Shown one piece after another: positions 1-7,643 of a DNA stretch of 64,000 nt. Each line of letters begins with the position of its first letter. The first letter of the stretch is position 1. The position numbers and the translations under genes were made by a program. The DNA comes from CAVZOY01 sp963777095. GTDB taxonomy: Bacteria > Actinomycetota > Actinomycetes > Mycobacteriales > Geodermatophilaceae. Below the pieces are notes generated by a model. It ran no database searches, was not told where the DNA came from, and was given only the letters and a program-made list of their open reading frames with translations. The stretch spans positions 310,001-374,000 of the forward strand of contig CAVZOY010000006.1 in assembly GCA_963777095.1 (NCBI GenBank). Direction: 5' to 3'.

Positions 1-269
1 ACGCCGGTGCGCACGCCCGGCCCGATGAGCACCACCGGCACGCTCAACGAGTCGAGCAGCTCGCGCAGCGACGGCAGCAGTGCGGGCACGGTGGAGCAGG
101 CGGCCACCCCGGTGATCTCGGCCCCGCCCAGCAGCCCGAGCCAGACCAGCCGGAGCTCGTCGGCGGTGGCCCGCGGGGCGGTCGTGACCCGCCAGGAGCC
201 CACCCGGCGCTCGCCGTCGAAGGTGGCGAGGACGGTCTGGCTGTTGCCGACGTCGACGGTCAGCAGCAC
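1..269 (-). CDS. coaX: type III pantothenate kinase (5' part only)
   Basis: Only the N-terminal ~89 residues are in the window; the gene runs off the left edge. Type III pantothenate kinase phosphorylates pantothenate, the first step from vitamin B5 to CoA. The start is a GTG at 269, three bases after the panD stop, and the protein opens with LLTVDVGNSQT, the phosphate-binding DxGN motif of the ASKHA-fold CoaX family. Its place directly after panC and panD matches the mycobacterial order Rv3602c-Rv3600c. It is very probably co-transcribed with panD. Confidence 0.88.
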   Translation of the reverse strand, partial: MLLTVDVGNSQTVLATFDGERRVGSWRVTTAPRATADELRLVWLGLLGGAEITGVAACSTVPALLPSLRELLDSLSVPVVLIGPGVRTG

Positions 270-272
270 CCG

Positions 273-698
273 CTACCCCCGGCCGGCGACGACGTCGCCG
301 CGGCGCTGCTCCGGCATCCCCGGCGCGGGCTGCGCGGGGTCGGCACCCAGCTCGACGACGCGGTTGGCGCCGTCGACGTGCACGACGCGGGGCAGGTAGC
401 TCTTGGCCTCCGTCTCGTCCATGACGCCGTAGCTGATCAGGATCACCAGGTCGCCCGGGTGGACCAGGTGCGCGGCCGCGCCGTTGATGCCGATGACGCC
501 GCTGCCCCGCTCCCCCGGGATCACGTAGGTCTCCAGCCGGGCGCCGTTGGTGACGTCGACGATGGCCACCTGCTCGCCCGGCAGCAGGTCGGCGGCGTCC
601 AGCAGGTCCTCGTCGACGGTCACCGAGCCGACGTAGTGCAGATCGGCCTGGGTCACCGTCGCACGATGGATCTTGGACTTGAGCATCGTGCGCATCAT
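273..698 (-). CDS. panD: aspartate 1-decarboxylase
   Basis: Makes beta-alanine from L-aspartate for pantothenate synthesis. The 141-residue protein aligns end to end with PanD: MxRTM start, KSKIHRATVT, then HYVGS with the Gly24-Ser25 bond at which the proenzyme cleaves itself to create the pyruvoyl cofactor. TNGxRxxTY and GERGSG follow, also family hallmarks. The last ~25 residues are a proline- and charge-rich tail of the kind seen in actinobacterial PanD. The ATG overlaps the panC stop by four bases (ATGA), implying translational coupling. Confidence 0.96.
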   Translation of the reverse strand: MMRTMLKSKIHRATVTQADLHYVGSVTVDEDLLDAADLLPGEQVAIVDVTNGARLETYVIPGERGSGVIGINGAAAHLVHPGDLVILISYGVMDETEAKSYLPRVVHVDGANRVVELGADPAQPAPGMPEQRRGDVVAGRG

Positions 699-1546
699 GC
701 GGGGGCTCCCAGCGTCACGGGGACGTTGTCGATCAGGCGGGTGGTGCCGGCGCGGGCGGCGACGAGCAGGCGACCGGCCCCGGCGGCGGGGGCCGGGCCG
801 AGGTCGGGGTCGGTCAGTGCCAGGTAGTCGAGGCTCAGGGACGGCTCGGCGCCGAGCTCGGCCCGGGCGGCCGCCAGGACGGCGTCGGCCCCCTGCCGGC
901 CGGCGGCCGCGCCCGCGCGCAGCGCGCGGGACAGGACGACGGCGGCGGCGCGCTGGGGCGGATCGAGGTACCGGTTGCGGCTGGACAGCGCCAGGCCGTC
1001 GGCCTCGCGCACGGTCGGCACCCCCACGACCTCGACGCCGAGGGCGAGCTCACCGGCCATGGCCCGGATCAGCGTGAGCTGCTGGTAGTCCTTCTCGCCG
1101 AAGAACGCCAGGTCGGGCCGGACCAGGCCGAACAGCTTCGCGACCACGGTCAGCACTCCGGCGAAGTGCCCGGGGCGTACGGCGCCCTCGAGCACGTCGC
1201 CCAGCGGGCCGGGCTCGACGGTGACGCCGGCCGCCCCGGGCGGGTAGACCTCGTCGACCGAGGGGTGGAACACCAGGTCGGCGCCCTCCTCGGCGAGCGC
1301 GGCGAGGTCGGTGTCCCAGGTGCGGGGGTAGCGGTCGAAGTCCTCGCCCGGCCCGAACTGGGTCGGGTTGACGAAGACCGAGACGACGACGGACGCCGCC
1401 TGATCGCGGGCGGCGCGCACCAACCGGCGGTGCCCCTCGTGCAGCGCGCCCATGGTCGGCACCAGCGCGACGGGACCGGGCAGGTCGGTCCGCCGCTTGC
1501 GCAGGTCGGCGACGGTCTCGGCGACGGCGGGTTGCGCCGCGTTCAC
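695..1546 (-). CDS. panC: pantothenate synthetase (pantoate--beta-alanine ligase)
   Basis: Joins pantoate and beta-alanine using ATP via a pantoyl-adenylate. The 283-residue protein carries the nucleotidyltransferase signature PTMGALHEGHRRL (HEGH is the HIGH-type motif), FVNPTQFGPGEDFDRYPR, FGEKDYQQL and the KMSKS-like SSRNRYL. The GTG start at 1546 is chosen because the family begins just before the VADLRKRR stretch and because it overlaps the upstream stop in a GTGA junction. A much longer frame exists upstream but has no PanC similarity there and shadows the DUF2520 gene. Confidence 0.95.
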   Translation of the reverse strand: MNAAQPAVAETVADLRKRRTDLPGPVALVPTMGALHEGHRRLVRAARDQAASVVVSVFVNPTQFGPGEDFDRYPRTWDTDLAALAEEGADLVFHPSVDEVYPPGAAGVTVEPGPLGDVLEGAVRPGHFAGVLTVVAKLFGLVRPDLAFFGEKDYQQLTLIRAMAGELALGVEVVGVPTVREADGLALSSRNRYLDPPQRAAAVVLSRALRAGAAAGRQGADAVLAAARAELGAEPSLSLDYLALTDPDLGPAPAAGAGRLLVAARAGTTRLIDNVPVTLGAPA

Positions 1547-2487
1547 AGCGACTCCGCCGAATCGGCGGTGGCGGACAGCAGGTCGAGCAGCGGCGCGGCC
1601 TCGTGCCGCTTGAGCCGGCCGGCGGCCAGCGCACGCTCCGTCGTCCGGCGGGCCAGCGCGACGTAGGCGTCGACCGAGGCCGGTGCGCGCTCGGTGAGCG
1701 TGTCCAGGTGCTCGGCGACCGTGCCGACGTCCCCGCGGCTGACGGGGCCGGTGAGTCCGCGGTCGCCGCGGCGCAGTCCGTTGTCGAGGGCGGCCGTGAG
1801 CAGCGGCGTCAGCACCGACGCGGGTGAGGGAACGCCGGCCGCGCGGAGCAGGTCGGCCGCCTCGGCGACCAGCGTCACCAGGTGGTTCGCGCCGGTGACC
1901 AGGGCGGCGTGGTACAGCCGCCGGTCCTCCTCGGCGACGAAGAACGGCTCGCCACCCATCTCGAGCACGAGCGTCTCGGCGACCGGGCGGTGCTCGGGAC
2001 GGCTGGTCACCCCGAAGGGCGCGCCCGGGAGCCGGTCGGCGTCCTCGATCGCGCCGGAGAAGGTCATGGCCGGATGGAGCGCCAGGGGCAGGACGCCGGC
2101 GCGCTCGGCCGGTGCCAGCACGGCCAGTCCGTGCGCTCCGGAGGTGTGGAAGGCGATCTGACCTGCCCGCCAGGCACCCGTGCCGGCCAGACCCGCGACG
2201 AGGCCGGAGAGCGTGTCGTCCGGCACGGCGAGCACGACCAGGTCGCTGACGGCGACCACCTGGTCGGCCGGCACGAGGGGGACGCCGGGCAGCAGGCGGG
2301 CGGCCCGTTCGGCGGAGGCGGTGGAGAGGCCGGCGGCGGCGACCACGTCGTGGCCGGCGTCGGCGAGGGCGGCGGCCAGGACGGCGCCGACCCGGCCGGC
2401 CCCGATGACGCCCACGCGCAGGCGGGCGGGGGCCGTGGCCGCGGCGGCCAGTCCGGCGGCGCGGGCGGTCCTGCGGGCAGCAGGCAT
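1543..2487 (-). CDS. Rossmann-like/DUF2520 NAD(P)-binding protein
   Basis: A 314-residue predicted dehydrogenase, equivalent by position and domains to M. tuberculosis Rv3603c. The N-terminal Rossmann fold has RVGVIGAGRVG near residue 25, and the C-terminal DUF2520 half contains LHPAMTFSG and the helical VTGANHLVTL region. The fold resembles ketopantoate and pyrroline-carboxylate reductases. Constant linkage to panC/panD suggests a pantoate-pathway role, but the reaction is not established. The ATG at 2487 has a GAGAGG Shine-Dalgarno 7-9 bases upstream; an in-frame extension to 2613 has no family similarity. The stop overlaps panC. Confidence 0.88.
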   Translation of the reverse strand: MPAARRTARAAGLAAAATAPARLRVGVIGAGRVGAVLAAALADAGHDVVAAAGLSTASAERAARLLPGVPLVPADQVVAVSDLVVLAVPDDTLSGLVAGLAGTGAWRAGQIAFHTSGAHGLAVLAPAERAGVLPLALHPAMTFSGAIEDADRLPGAPFGVTSRPEHRPVAETLVLEMGGEPFFVAEEDRRLYHAALVTGANHLVTLVAEAADLLRAAGVPSPASVLTPLLTAALDNGLRRGDRGLTGPVSRGDVGTVAEHLDTLTERAPASVDAYVALARRTTERALAAGRLKRHEAAPLLDLLSATADSAESL

Positions 2488-2717
2488 GGTGCACCTCTCG
2501 TTCCAGTCCCGAGCGGGTACCGGACTCGTGCGCGCGGTCTCCTCCGTTGACGACCGCTGGGGGTGGTGCGGTGGTGCGGTGAGGGCCGTGTCCGCTGCAA
2601 CCGCCTGTGTCACGCGGGCGTGCCCTCGGGTGCGAGTGTGGAACCGGAAGCCGGCGGTCGCAACGCCCCGGGGGTGTGGGGTACCTCACGCGCCGGACGT
2701 GCCGGAGCAGCGCCGCC

Positions 2718-4307
2718 TCAGCCGCCGCGCAGCACCCGGGAGAGGACGTCGTCGTCGGAGCCGTTGCCGTCCTCGCGGTAGCGGCGCCTGCGGCGGCTGC
2801 CCGTGGCCGGCTGCACACCGCTCTCGGCGAGGATCTCCTCGAGCCGCGAGTGCCCGGCACCGCCGTTCGGGGACGGCGCCGCCGGCGCGGGCGCACCGAA
2901 CGGATAGCCGGCGCTCGGCGGCCGCGCCGCGGGCCGCTCGGTGGTGAGCAGGTCGTCGGCCGGCGCGGGCACCAGGTCGTCGTCGTTGCGCCGCCGCTTC
3001 GGGCCGGGCCGCGGCCGCTCCGCCGTCGGAGGGACGTCGGGGTCGGCGTGCGCGTCGAGCAGCGAGCGGGAGGCCAGCCACTCGATCGGCGACGGCGGCG
3101 TCTCGGCAGGCGGAGCGAACGCGTCGACGGCCTCGGCGTCGGCCGAATGCCGGGACCGGCGCGGCGGCAGCGACATGCCGTAGGCCTCGGTGACCGGTGC
3201 CGCGGCCGTCCAGGACGGCGGTCCAGGGTCCTGCCAGGTGGTCGGTGCGGGCGGAGCCGGGCGTGCCGGCGCCGGCGGCTCGGCGGGCACCGGCGGCGGC
3301 GCGGTGGGCGGGCCGCTCACCGGCTCCCAGGGCAGCGGCGGCGTGGGCCGCTCGACGCGCACCCGCTCGTACTGCTGGGTGCCGGCGTGCTCGTCGAGGC
3401 GGACGGCCGGCCAGCCGCCGGTCAGTTCGCGCGGCGGCTCCTCCCGCCAGGAGGGGCCGGCGTCGATGCGACCGTGCTCGCCGGTGGGCAACCGGACGCC
3501 CTGGGTCCGCATGACGATCCGCTCCACCAGCATCTCGCTGGACAGCTGCTCCACGATCTCGGCCCGCAGCCGGCCCAGGTCCGTCCGCAGCTCGCCGATC
3601 TGGCCGAGCTCGGCGCGGAGCGCGGTCAGGGAGAGGACGTCGTCGCGCAGCGCGGCCACGCGGGCCACCTCGTCGCGGAGCGCTGACAGCTCGGCGACGT
3701 CCTCCCGGAGCTCGGCGACCCGCGCCACCTCGCGACGCAGCTCGGTGACCCCGGACAGCTCCTGCCGCAGCGCGTCGAGCTCCGCGCGCATGACGTCCTC
3801 GGTCTCGCGGCGGAGGTCGTTCTCCAGCTCGAGCTCGTACTCGCGGCGCGCGGCCACCTCGCGCTCGAGCTCCTGCTCGTAGGTGCGGCGCAGCGCGGCC
3901 TCGCGGCCGGCGGCGTCGGTCTGCTCGCTGCGCCGGCGTCCGGCGACGAACGTGGCGAGGACGAACGCCCACGCGGCGGCGACCACCGCGACCCGCAGCA
4001 GATCCGGGTCGTCGGTGAGGAAGACCAGCAACGTGGCCACGACCGCGAGCAGGCCGCCACCGGCCAGCAGTGCGGTGCGCAGCTCCACCGTCCGGCCCGA
4101 CCTGGCGGGCGCCTTCGCGGGTGGCCGCGCGGAGGTCGAGCTCCGGGAGGCGGCCGGCGGCCGGGACGGCGGTGGGACGGCGGGCCGCGACGACGGCGGT
4201 CGGGTGGAGCGCATCCCGTCGTCGAACGGATCGATGCCCCGGTCCGTGTCGTGCGGGCGCCAGTCGGCCGAGCGCCCGGAGCCATAGTCGTCCTGGCGGC
4301 GCGGCAT
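2718..4307 (-). CDS. DUF6779-type coiled-coil membrane protein (Rv3604c-like)
   Basis: A 529-residue protein at the position of Rv3604c. After a disordered Pro/Arg-rich N-terminus come two membrane helices (about residues 78-98 and 104-124), a highly charged helix, then seven consecutive 10-residue units beginning (A/E)LRxE/D (about residues 179-248), and a long Pro/Ala-rich tail ending in RRRR and acidic patches. The ATG at 4307 has no usable Shine-Dalgarno (AGGGG lies one base away) but has TACCCT seven bases upstream, so a leaderless start is likely. In-frame starts further out (4367) are possible. Function is unknown; linkage to pantothenate and folate genes is conserved. Confidence 0.75.
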   Translation of the reverse strand: MPRRQDDYGSGRSADWRPHDTDRGIDPFDDGMRSTRPPSSRPAVPPPSRPPAASRSSTSARPPAKAPARSGRTVELRTALLAGGGLLAVVATLLVFLTDDPDLLRVAVVAAAWAFVLATFVAGRRRSEQTDAAGREAALRRTYEQELEREVAARREYELELENDLRRETEDVMRAELDALRQELSGVTELRREVARVAELREDVAELSALRDEVARVAALRDDVLSLTALRAELGQIGELRTDLGRLRAEIVEQLSSEMLVERIVMRTQGVRLPTGEHGRIDAGPSWREEPPRELTGGWPAVRLDEHAGTQQYERVRVERPTPPLPWEPVSGPPTAPPPVPAEPPAPARPAPPAPTTWQDPGPPSWTAAAPVTEAYGMSLPPRRSRHSADAEAVDAFAPPAETPPSPIEWLASRSLLDAHADPDVPPTAERPRPGPKRRRNDDDLVPAPADDLLTTERPAARPPSAGYPFGAPAPAAPSPNGGAGHSRLEEILAESGVQPATGSRRRRRYREDGNGSDDDVLSRVLRGG

Positions 4308-4320
4308 GCCCCTCAGGGTA
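4308..4320 (-). promoter_or_regulatory. probable -10 box for leaderless transcript of the coiled-coil gene
   Basis: TACCCT (TANNNT class) sits seven bases before the ATG at 4307, the spacing expected when transcription starts at the start codon. No clear -35 element is visible. Confidence 0.4.
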
Positions 4321-4394
4321 GCGGCGCGAGCCAGCACCACGAGCGACGAATCGGTCACCCGCCTCATCCGTCACATTCCTGGGAGGGTGGCCCG

Positions 4395-5000
4395 GTGACC
4401 CTCACGCTGCTCGGGTGGCGGCGCCGGACCGCCGCCCTGTACGCCGCCGCGCGCGCCGCGGACGACCCCGAGCTCGGCTGGCGGGCGTGGCGCGACGGCC
4501 GGGACGAGCTGTTCGCCACGCACCCGGATTCCCCGCTGTCGGCCGAGGCGCGCCGGACCTTCTCCGGACTGCCGTTCGCCCCCTACGACGCGGCCCTGCG
4601 CTTCGAACCCGTGCTCGAGCCTGCCGAGCCCGAGCGCCGCGAGGTGGCGACCGCCTCCGACGGCGTCGTCCCGTTCGAGCGGATCGGCCGGGTGCGCCTC
4701 GGCGAGCTCGGAACCATCGACGTGTGGTGGCTGGACAGCTATGGCGGCGGGGTGTTCGTGCCGCTGCGCGACGGCAGCGCCGGGTCGGGCACCTACGGCG
4801 GCGGCCGCTACCTGCTCGACACCGTGAAGGGGGCCGACCTGGGCGGAGCCGACGGCCGGCTGGTGGTCGACCTCAACCTCGCCTACCACCCGTCCTGCGC
4901 CTACGACCCCCGCTGGACGTGCCCGCTGGCCCCGGAGGGCAACCGGCGTCCCGCGCCGGTCGCCGCCGGGGAGCAACTGCCCCCCGGCGGCTGGTACTGA
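4395..5000 (+). CDS. DUF1684 family protein
   Basis: A 201-residue soluble protein whose C-terminus has the DUF1684 signature: DLNLAYHPSCAYDPRWTCPL followed by APEGNR. An internal LDTVKGAD segment and a glycine-rich YGGGRYLLD also match. No enzymatic role is established for the family. The GTG at 4395 is preceded by GGGAGGGTGG (4381-4390), a strong ribosome site. The gene stands alone on the plus strand, divergent from the coiled-coil gene and convergent with the transporter operon, with a strong hairpin after its stop. Confidence 0.82.
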   Translation: MTLTLLGWRRRTAALYAAARAADDPELGWRAWRDGRDELFATHPDSPLSAEARRTFSGLPFAPYDAALRFEPVLEPAEPERREVATASDGVVPFERIGRVRLGELGTIDVWWLDSYGGGVFVPLRDGSAGSGTYGGGRYLLDTVKGADLGGADGRLVVDLNLAYHPSCAYDPRWTCPLAPEGNRRPAPVAAGEQLPPGGWY

Positions 5001-5045
5001 GGCGGAGTGGATTCGTCGGGGTCACGCCGACGATTCCACTCCGCC
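5001..5045. terminator. bidirectional hairpin terminator
   Basis: Two 19-base arms (5001-5019 and 5027-5045) pair with a single mismatch around a 7-base loop. The hairpin starts right after the DUF1684 stop and ends four bases before the stop of the convergent binding-protein gene, so it can serve both. There is no T-tract, as is usual in high-GC actinobacteria. Confidence 0.8.
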
Positions 5046-5049
5046 CTCG

Positions 5050-6060
5050 TCAGCCTTGGGCGAGGAATCCTGCGGAGCTGAAGACCAGGCCCATCGACAC
5101 CTCGCCCTGCCGCAGCGCGGCCTGGGTCAGCGGGCCGCCGGCGTCCAGCTCGCGGAACTCGTCGAACGACAGGCCGTAGGTCTCCTCGAGACCCGGCTGG
5201 CAGAACGGGCGGTCCGGGCACTCCGGCGGGCCGCCGAGGACGAGTCCGCTGCCGCAGACCTCGGCCAGCTCCGACAGCGTCGCGACGCCGAACTGGTCGG
5301 CGAACTCCTGGGTGACGGCGAACGCGTTCTGGTCGGCGGCCTCGGACGGTTCACCGACGACGAGCCCGTTCTCCTCGGCCAGCGGCTGCAGCGCCTCGAG
5401 CGTCGCGTCGACGTCGCCGGAGGCCACCTGGTTGGCCTCGTCGCCCTCGAGGAACTCGGTGAAGGTGGACAGGTACTCGGGGAACACCTGGATGTCGCCG
5501 TCCTGGAGGGCCGGCAGGTAGAGCTCGCGGTTGCCGACCTCCTGGACGGAGGCATCGAAGCCGGCGCTGGTCAGCACGCCCGCGTAGACGTTGGCCAGGA
5601 TCTGCGACTCCGGGAAGTTGGCGCCACCGACGGTGATGCTGCCGCTGCCGTCCTGCAGGTCGCCGTCCTCGATGTTCTCGTCGACCCAGCCCTGGGCGAC
5701 GTCCTCCGCGCTCTGGCGGTCCACCTCGACGGCGGCGTTGAGCTGAACCAGCTCGTCGGTGGTCAGCGCGGCCGAGACCGCGTTGAGGTTCGCCAGCAGG
5801 GCGTCGTCGGCGGCGTCGGCGTTGACCGCCGGGATGATGTTGTCGGCGTTCTGCAGCTGCTGGTCGTCCTCGAGCACCACCAGCTGCTCGCCCGCCACCG
5901 GGGCGCAGTCCTCGCTGCCGCCGGCCGCCGAGCCGTCCGCGGCGGAGGTCTCGGTGGCGTCGCCGCCGGTCCCGGAGGAGCCGGACTCTCCACAGGCCGC
6001 CATGCCGAAGAGCAGCACCGAGGCGGCCAGTGGGGTCAGGATCCTTGTGCGCGTGCGCAT
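5050..6060 (-). CDS. glycine betaine/choline-type ABC binding lipoprotein, circularly permuted
   Basis: A 336-residue extracytoplasmic solute-binding lipoprotein: basic MRTRTR start, hydrophobic stretch, lipobox GMAAC near residue 22, then a Gly/Ser/Thr linker. The order of the mature domain is unusual. The segment that is C-terminal in OpuCC/OsmF/YehZ proteins (VVLEDDQQLQNADNIIP to LTTDELVQLN and DVAQGWVDE) comes first, about residues 58-132. The normal N-terminal part follows (ITVGGANFPESQILANVYAG, NRELYLPALQ, FPEYLSTF, then PPECPDRPFCQPG and LDAGGPLTQAAL), and the protein stops at GLVFSSAGFLAQG, exactly where homologues continue into VVLEDD. Downstream of two permeases, 148 bases after the second. 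Probably binds an osmoprotectant betaine. Confidence 0.85.
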   Translation of the reverse strand: MRTRTRILTPLAASVLLFGMAACGESGSSGTGGDATETSAADGSAAGGSEDCAPVAGEQLVVLEDDQQLQNADNIIPAVNADAADDALLANLNAVSAALTTDELVQLNAAVEVDRQSAEDVAQGWVDENIEDGDLQDGSGSITVGGANFPESQILANVYAGVLTSAGFDASVQEVGNRELYLPALQDGDIQVFPEYLSTFTEFLEGDEANQVASGDVDATLEALQPLAEENGLVVGEPSEAADQNAFAVTQEFADQFGVATLSELAEVCGSGLVLGGPPECPDRPFCQPGLEETYGLSFDEFRELDAGGPLTQAALRQGEVSMGLVFSSAGFLAQG

Positions 6061-6208
6061 GCGTCGCCCGCCTTCTGTGTCCCGTGCGGCCTCTCGGCCG
6101 GCACGCGTGTCTGGCGGGAGGACTCCCGCGCCGACCATGCAACCCCCGTTCGGCCGTGCACGGCAAGGTGGGGAGCGATCCGTTGCCCAGCCTTTATCCG
6201 GAACAGGT

Positions 6209-6931
6209 TCAGAGCGGAACGGCCGACGGCTGCGGACCGCCCTGCCGGCGCCAGGGTCGCGGCAACGTCCAGCGGCGCGGCCCGGGCGTGAGCGCCGCAG
6301 AGACGAACACGAGCAGCGCCTCGGTGAGCAGCGCCAGCACGGCGACGAGCAGGGCGCCGGCGATGATCTGCGCGTAGTCCTGCTGGCCGAAGCCCAGGTT
6401 GATGATCCGGCCCAGTCCCCCGCCGCCCACCAGCGCGGCCAACGTCGCCGTCGCCACGACCTGCACCGCCGCCGTCCGGACGCCGGTCATGATCAGCGGC
6501 ACGGCCAGCGGGAACTCCACCTTCCTGACCACCTGTCCGCGGGACATCCCCATCGCCCGCGCCGCCTCGCGCACGTCGCGGTCGACCTCGCGGAAGCCGA
6601 CGAAGGTGTTGGTCAGCATCGGGGGGAAGGCGAAGATCGCCAGCGCCAGGATGGTGGCCCACTCGCTGAAGCCGAGCGGCGTGACCGCGAAGACGGTGAG
6701 CAGCGCCAGGGTCGGTACGGCCCGGCTGACGTTGGACAGGACGACGATGGTGCCCCCGCCGCGGCCGGTCGTGCCCAACAGCACGCCGACCGGGAGGGCG
6801 ATGAGCGCGCCGATCAGCACGGCGAAGGCCGAGATGCGCAGGTGTTCGACCAGCAGGTCGAGGATGCCGCCGGAGCGGGTCCAGTTGTAGGGGTCGTTGA
6901 GGTAGACGAAAGCCGCGCCGAACGCGTTCAC
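6209..6931 (-). CDS. osmoprotectant ABC transporter permease (OpuC type), second subunit
   Basis: A 240-residue inner-membrane permease with about five or six helices and the BPD-type EAA loop EAARAMGMSRGQ contacting the ATPase. Similar to OpuCB/OpuCD and YehW/YehY. The GTG at 6931 overlaps the stop of the preceding permease (GTGA), so the two are translated as a pair and probably form a heterodimeric channel. The basic tail PRRWTLPRPWRRQ lies beyond the last helix. The SBP gene follows on the same strand. Confidence 0.88.
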   Translation of the reverse strand: MNAFGAAFVYLNDPYNWTRSGGILDLLVEHLRISAFAVLIGALIALPVGVLLGTTGRGGGTIVVLSNVSRAVPTLALLTVFAVTPLGFSEWATILALAIFAFPPMLTNTFVGFREVDRDVREAARAMGMSRGQVVRKVEFPLAVPLIMTGVRTAAVQVVATATLAALVGGGGLGRIINLGFGQQDYAQIIAGALLVAVLALLTEALLVFVSAALTPGPRRWTLPRPWRRQGGPQPSAVPL

Positions 6932-7617
6932 GACGTCGCCGCCCTGGTCCACGGGGTGAGCAGCCGCTGCGCGCCGGCCAGGAGCACGTCGGCGATCAGG
7001 GCGAGCAGGACGCAGCCGAGGGCGCCGGTGACGATCTCGGCGCGGTAGAAGTTGGAGTTGAAGCCGCCGACGATCAGCTGGCCGAGGCCGCCGTTGCCGG
7101 TGATGACGCCGACCGTCGTGAGCGCGACCGTCGACACCGTGGCGATCCGCAGCCCCGCCATGAAGGCCGGCAGCGCCAGGGGCAGGTCCACCCGGACGAA
7201 GAGCCGGGCCGGCCCGTAACCCATGCCGCGGGCGGCCTCGCGGACGTCGGCGGGTACCGACTGCAGCCCGGTCAGGAAGTTCCGGACCAGGATCACCAGC
7301 GTGTAGAGGGTGAGGCCGATGAGCACCGTGGTCGCCGACAGCGCGCCGGTCAGCGGCGCCAGGAACGAGAACATCGCCAGCGACGGGATCGTGTAGACGA
7401 TCGACGAGAGGCTCAGCACCGGCCCGGAGAGGAACCGGGTGCGCCGGGCGAGCAGCGCCAGCGGCAGCGCGATCAGCGCGCCGAGGACGACGGCCCCGAC
7501 GGTGAGCCGGACGTGCTGGCCCAGGTAGCCCACAATGGTGGACCAGTTGTCGACGACGTACCCCGGGTCGAACCAGGGGTTCGGCGCGGCATCGGCCGCG
7601 AGCACCGCGTTCAGCAT
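6928..7617 (-). CDS. osmoprotectant ABC transporter permease (OpuC type), first subunit
   Basis: A 229-residue permease with an N-terminal periplasmic segment, several hydrophobic helices and the EAA loop EAARGMGYGPARLF; SSIVYTIPSLAMFSFL is typical of OpuCB-like subunits. It is the first gene of a permease-permease-SBP operon on the minus strand. The ATG at 7617 lacks a good Shine-Dalgarno, and only 26 bases separate it from the divergent ATPase gene, so its promoter must overlap the ATPase coding region or the transcript must be almost leaderless. Confidence 0.88.
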   Translation of the reverse strand: MLNAVLAADAAPNPWFDPGYVVDNWSTIVGYLGQHVRLTVGAVVLGALIALPLALLARRTRFLSGPVLSLSSIVYTIPSLAMFSFLAPLTGALSATTVLIGLTLYTLVILVRNFLTGLQSVPADVREAARGMGYGPARLFVRVDLPLALPAFMAGLRIATVSTVALTTVGVITGNGGLGQLIVGGFNSNFYRAEIVTGALGCVLLALIADVLLAGAQRLLTPWTRAATS

Positions 7618-7643
7618 CGAGCGCGTCCCAGGAGGGCCATTCC

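Noticed and set aside
6061..6208. Possible riboswitch or extra small gene in the 148-base gap before the binding-protein gene
   Set aside because: Only short GC palindromes are visible, no conserved riboswitch core and no credible open frame.
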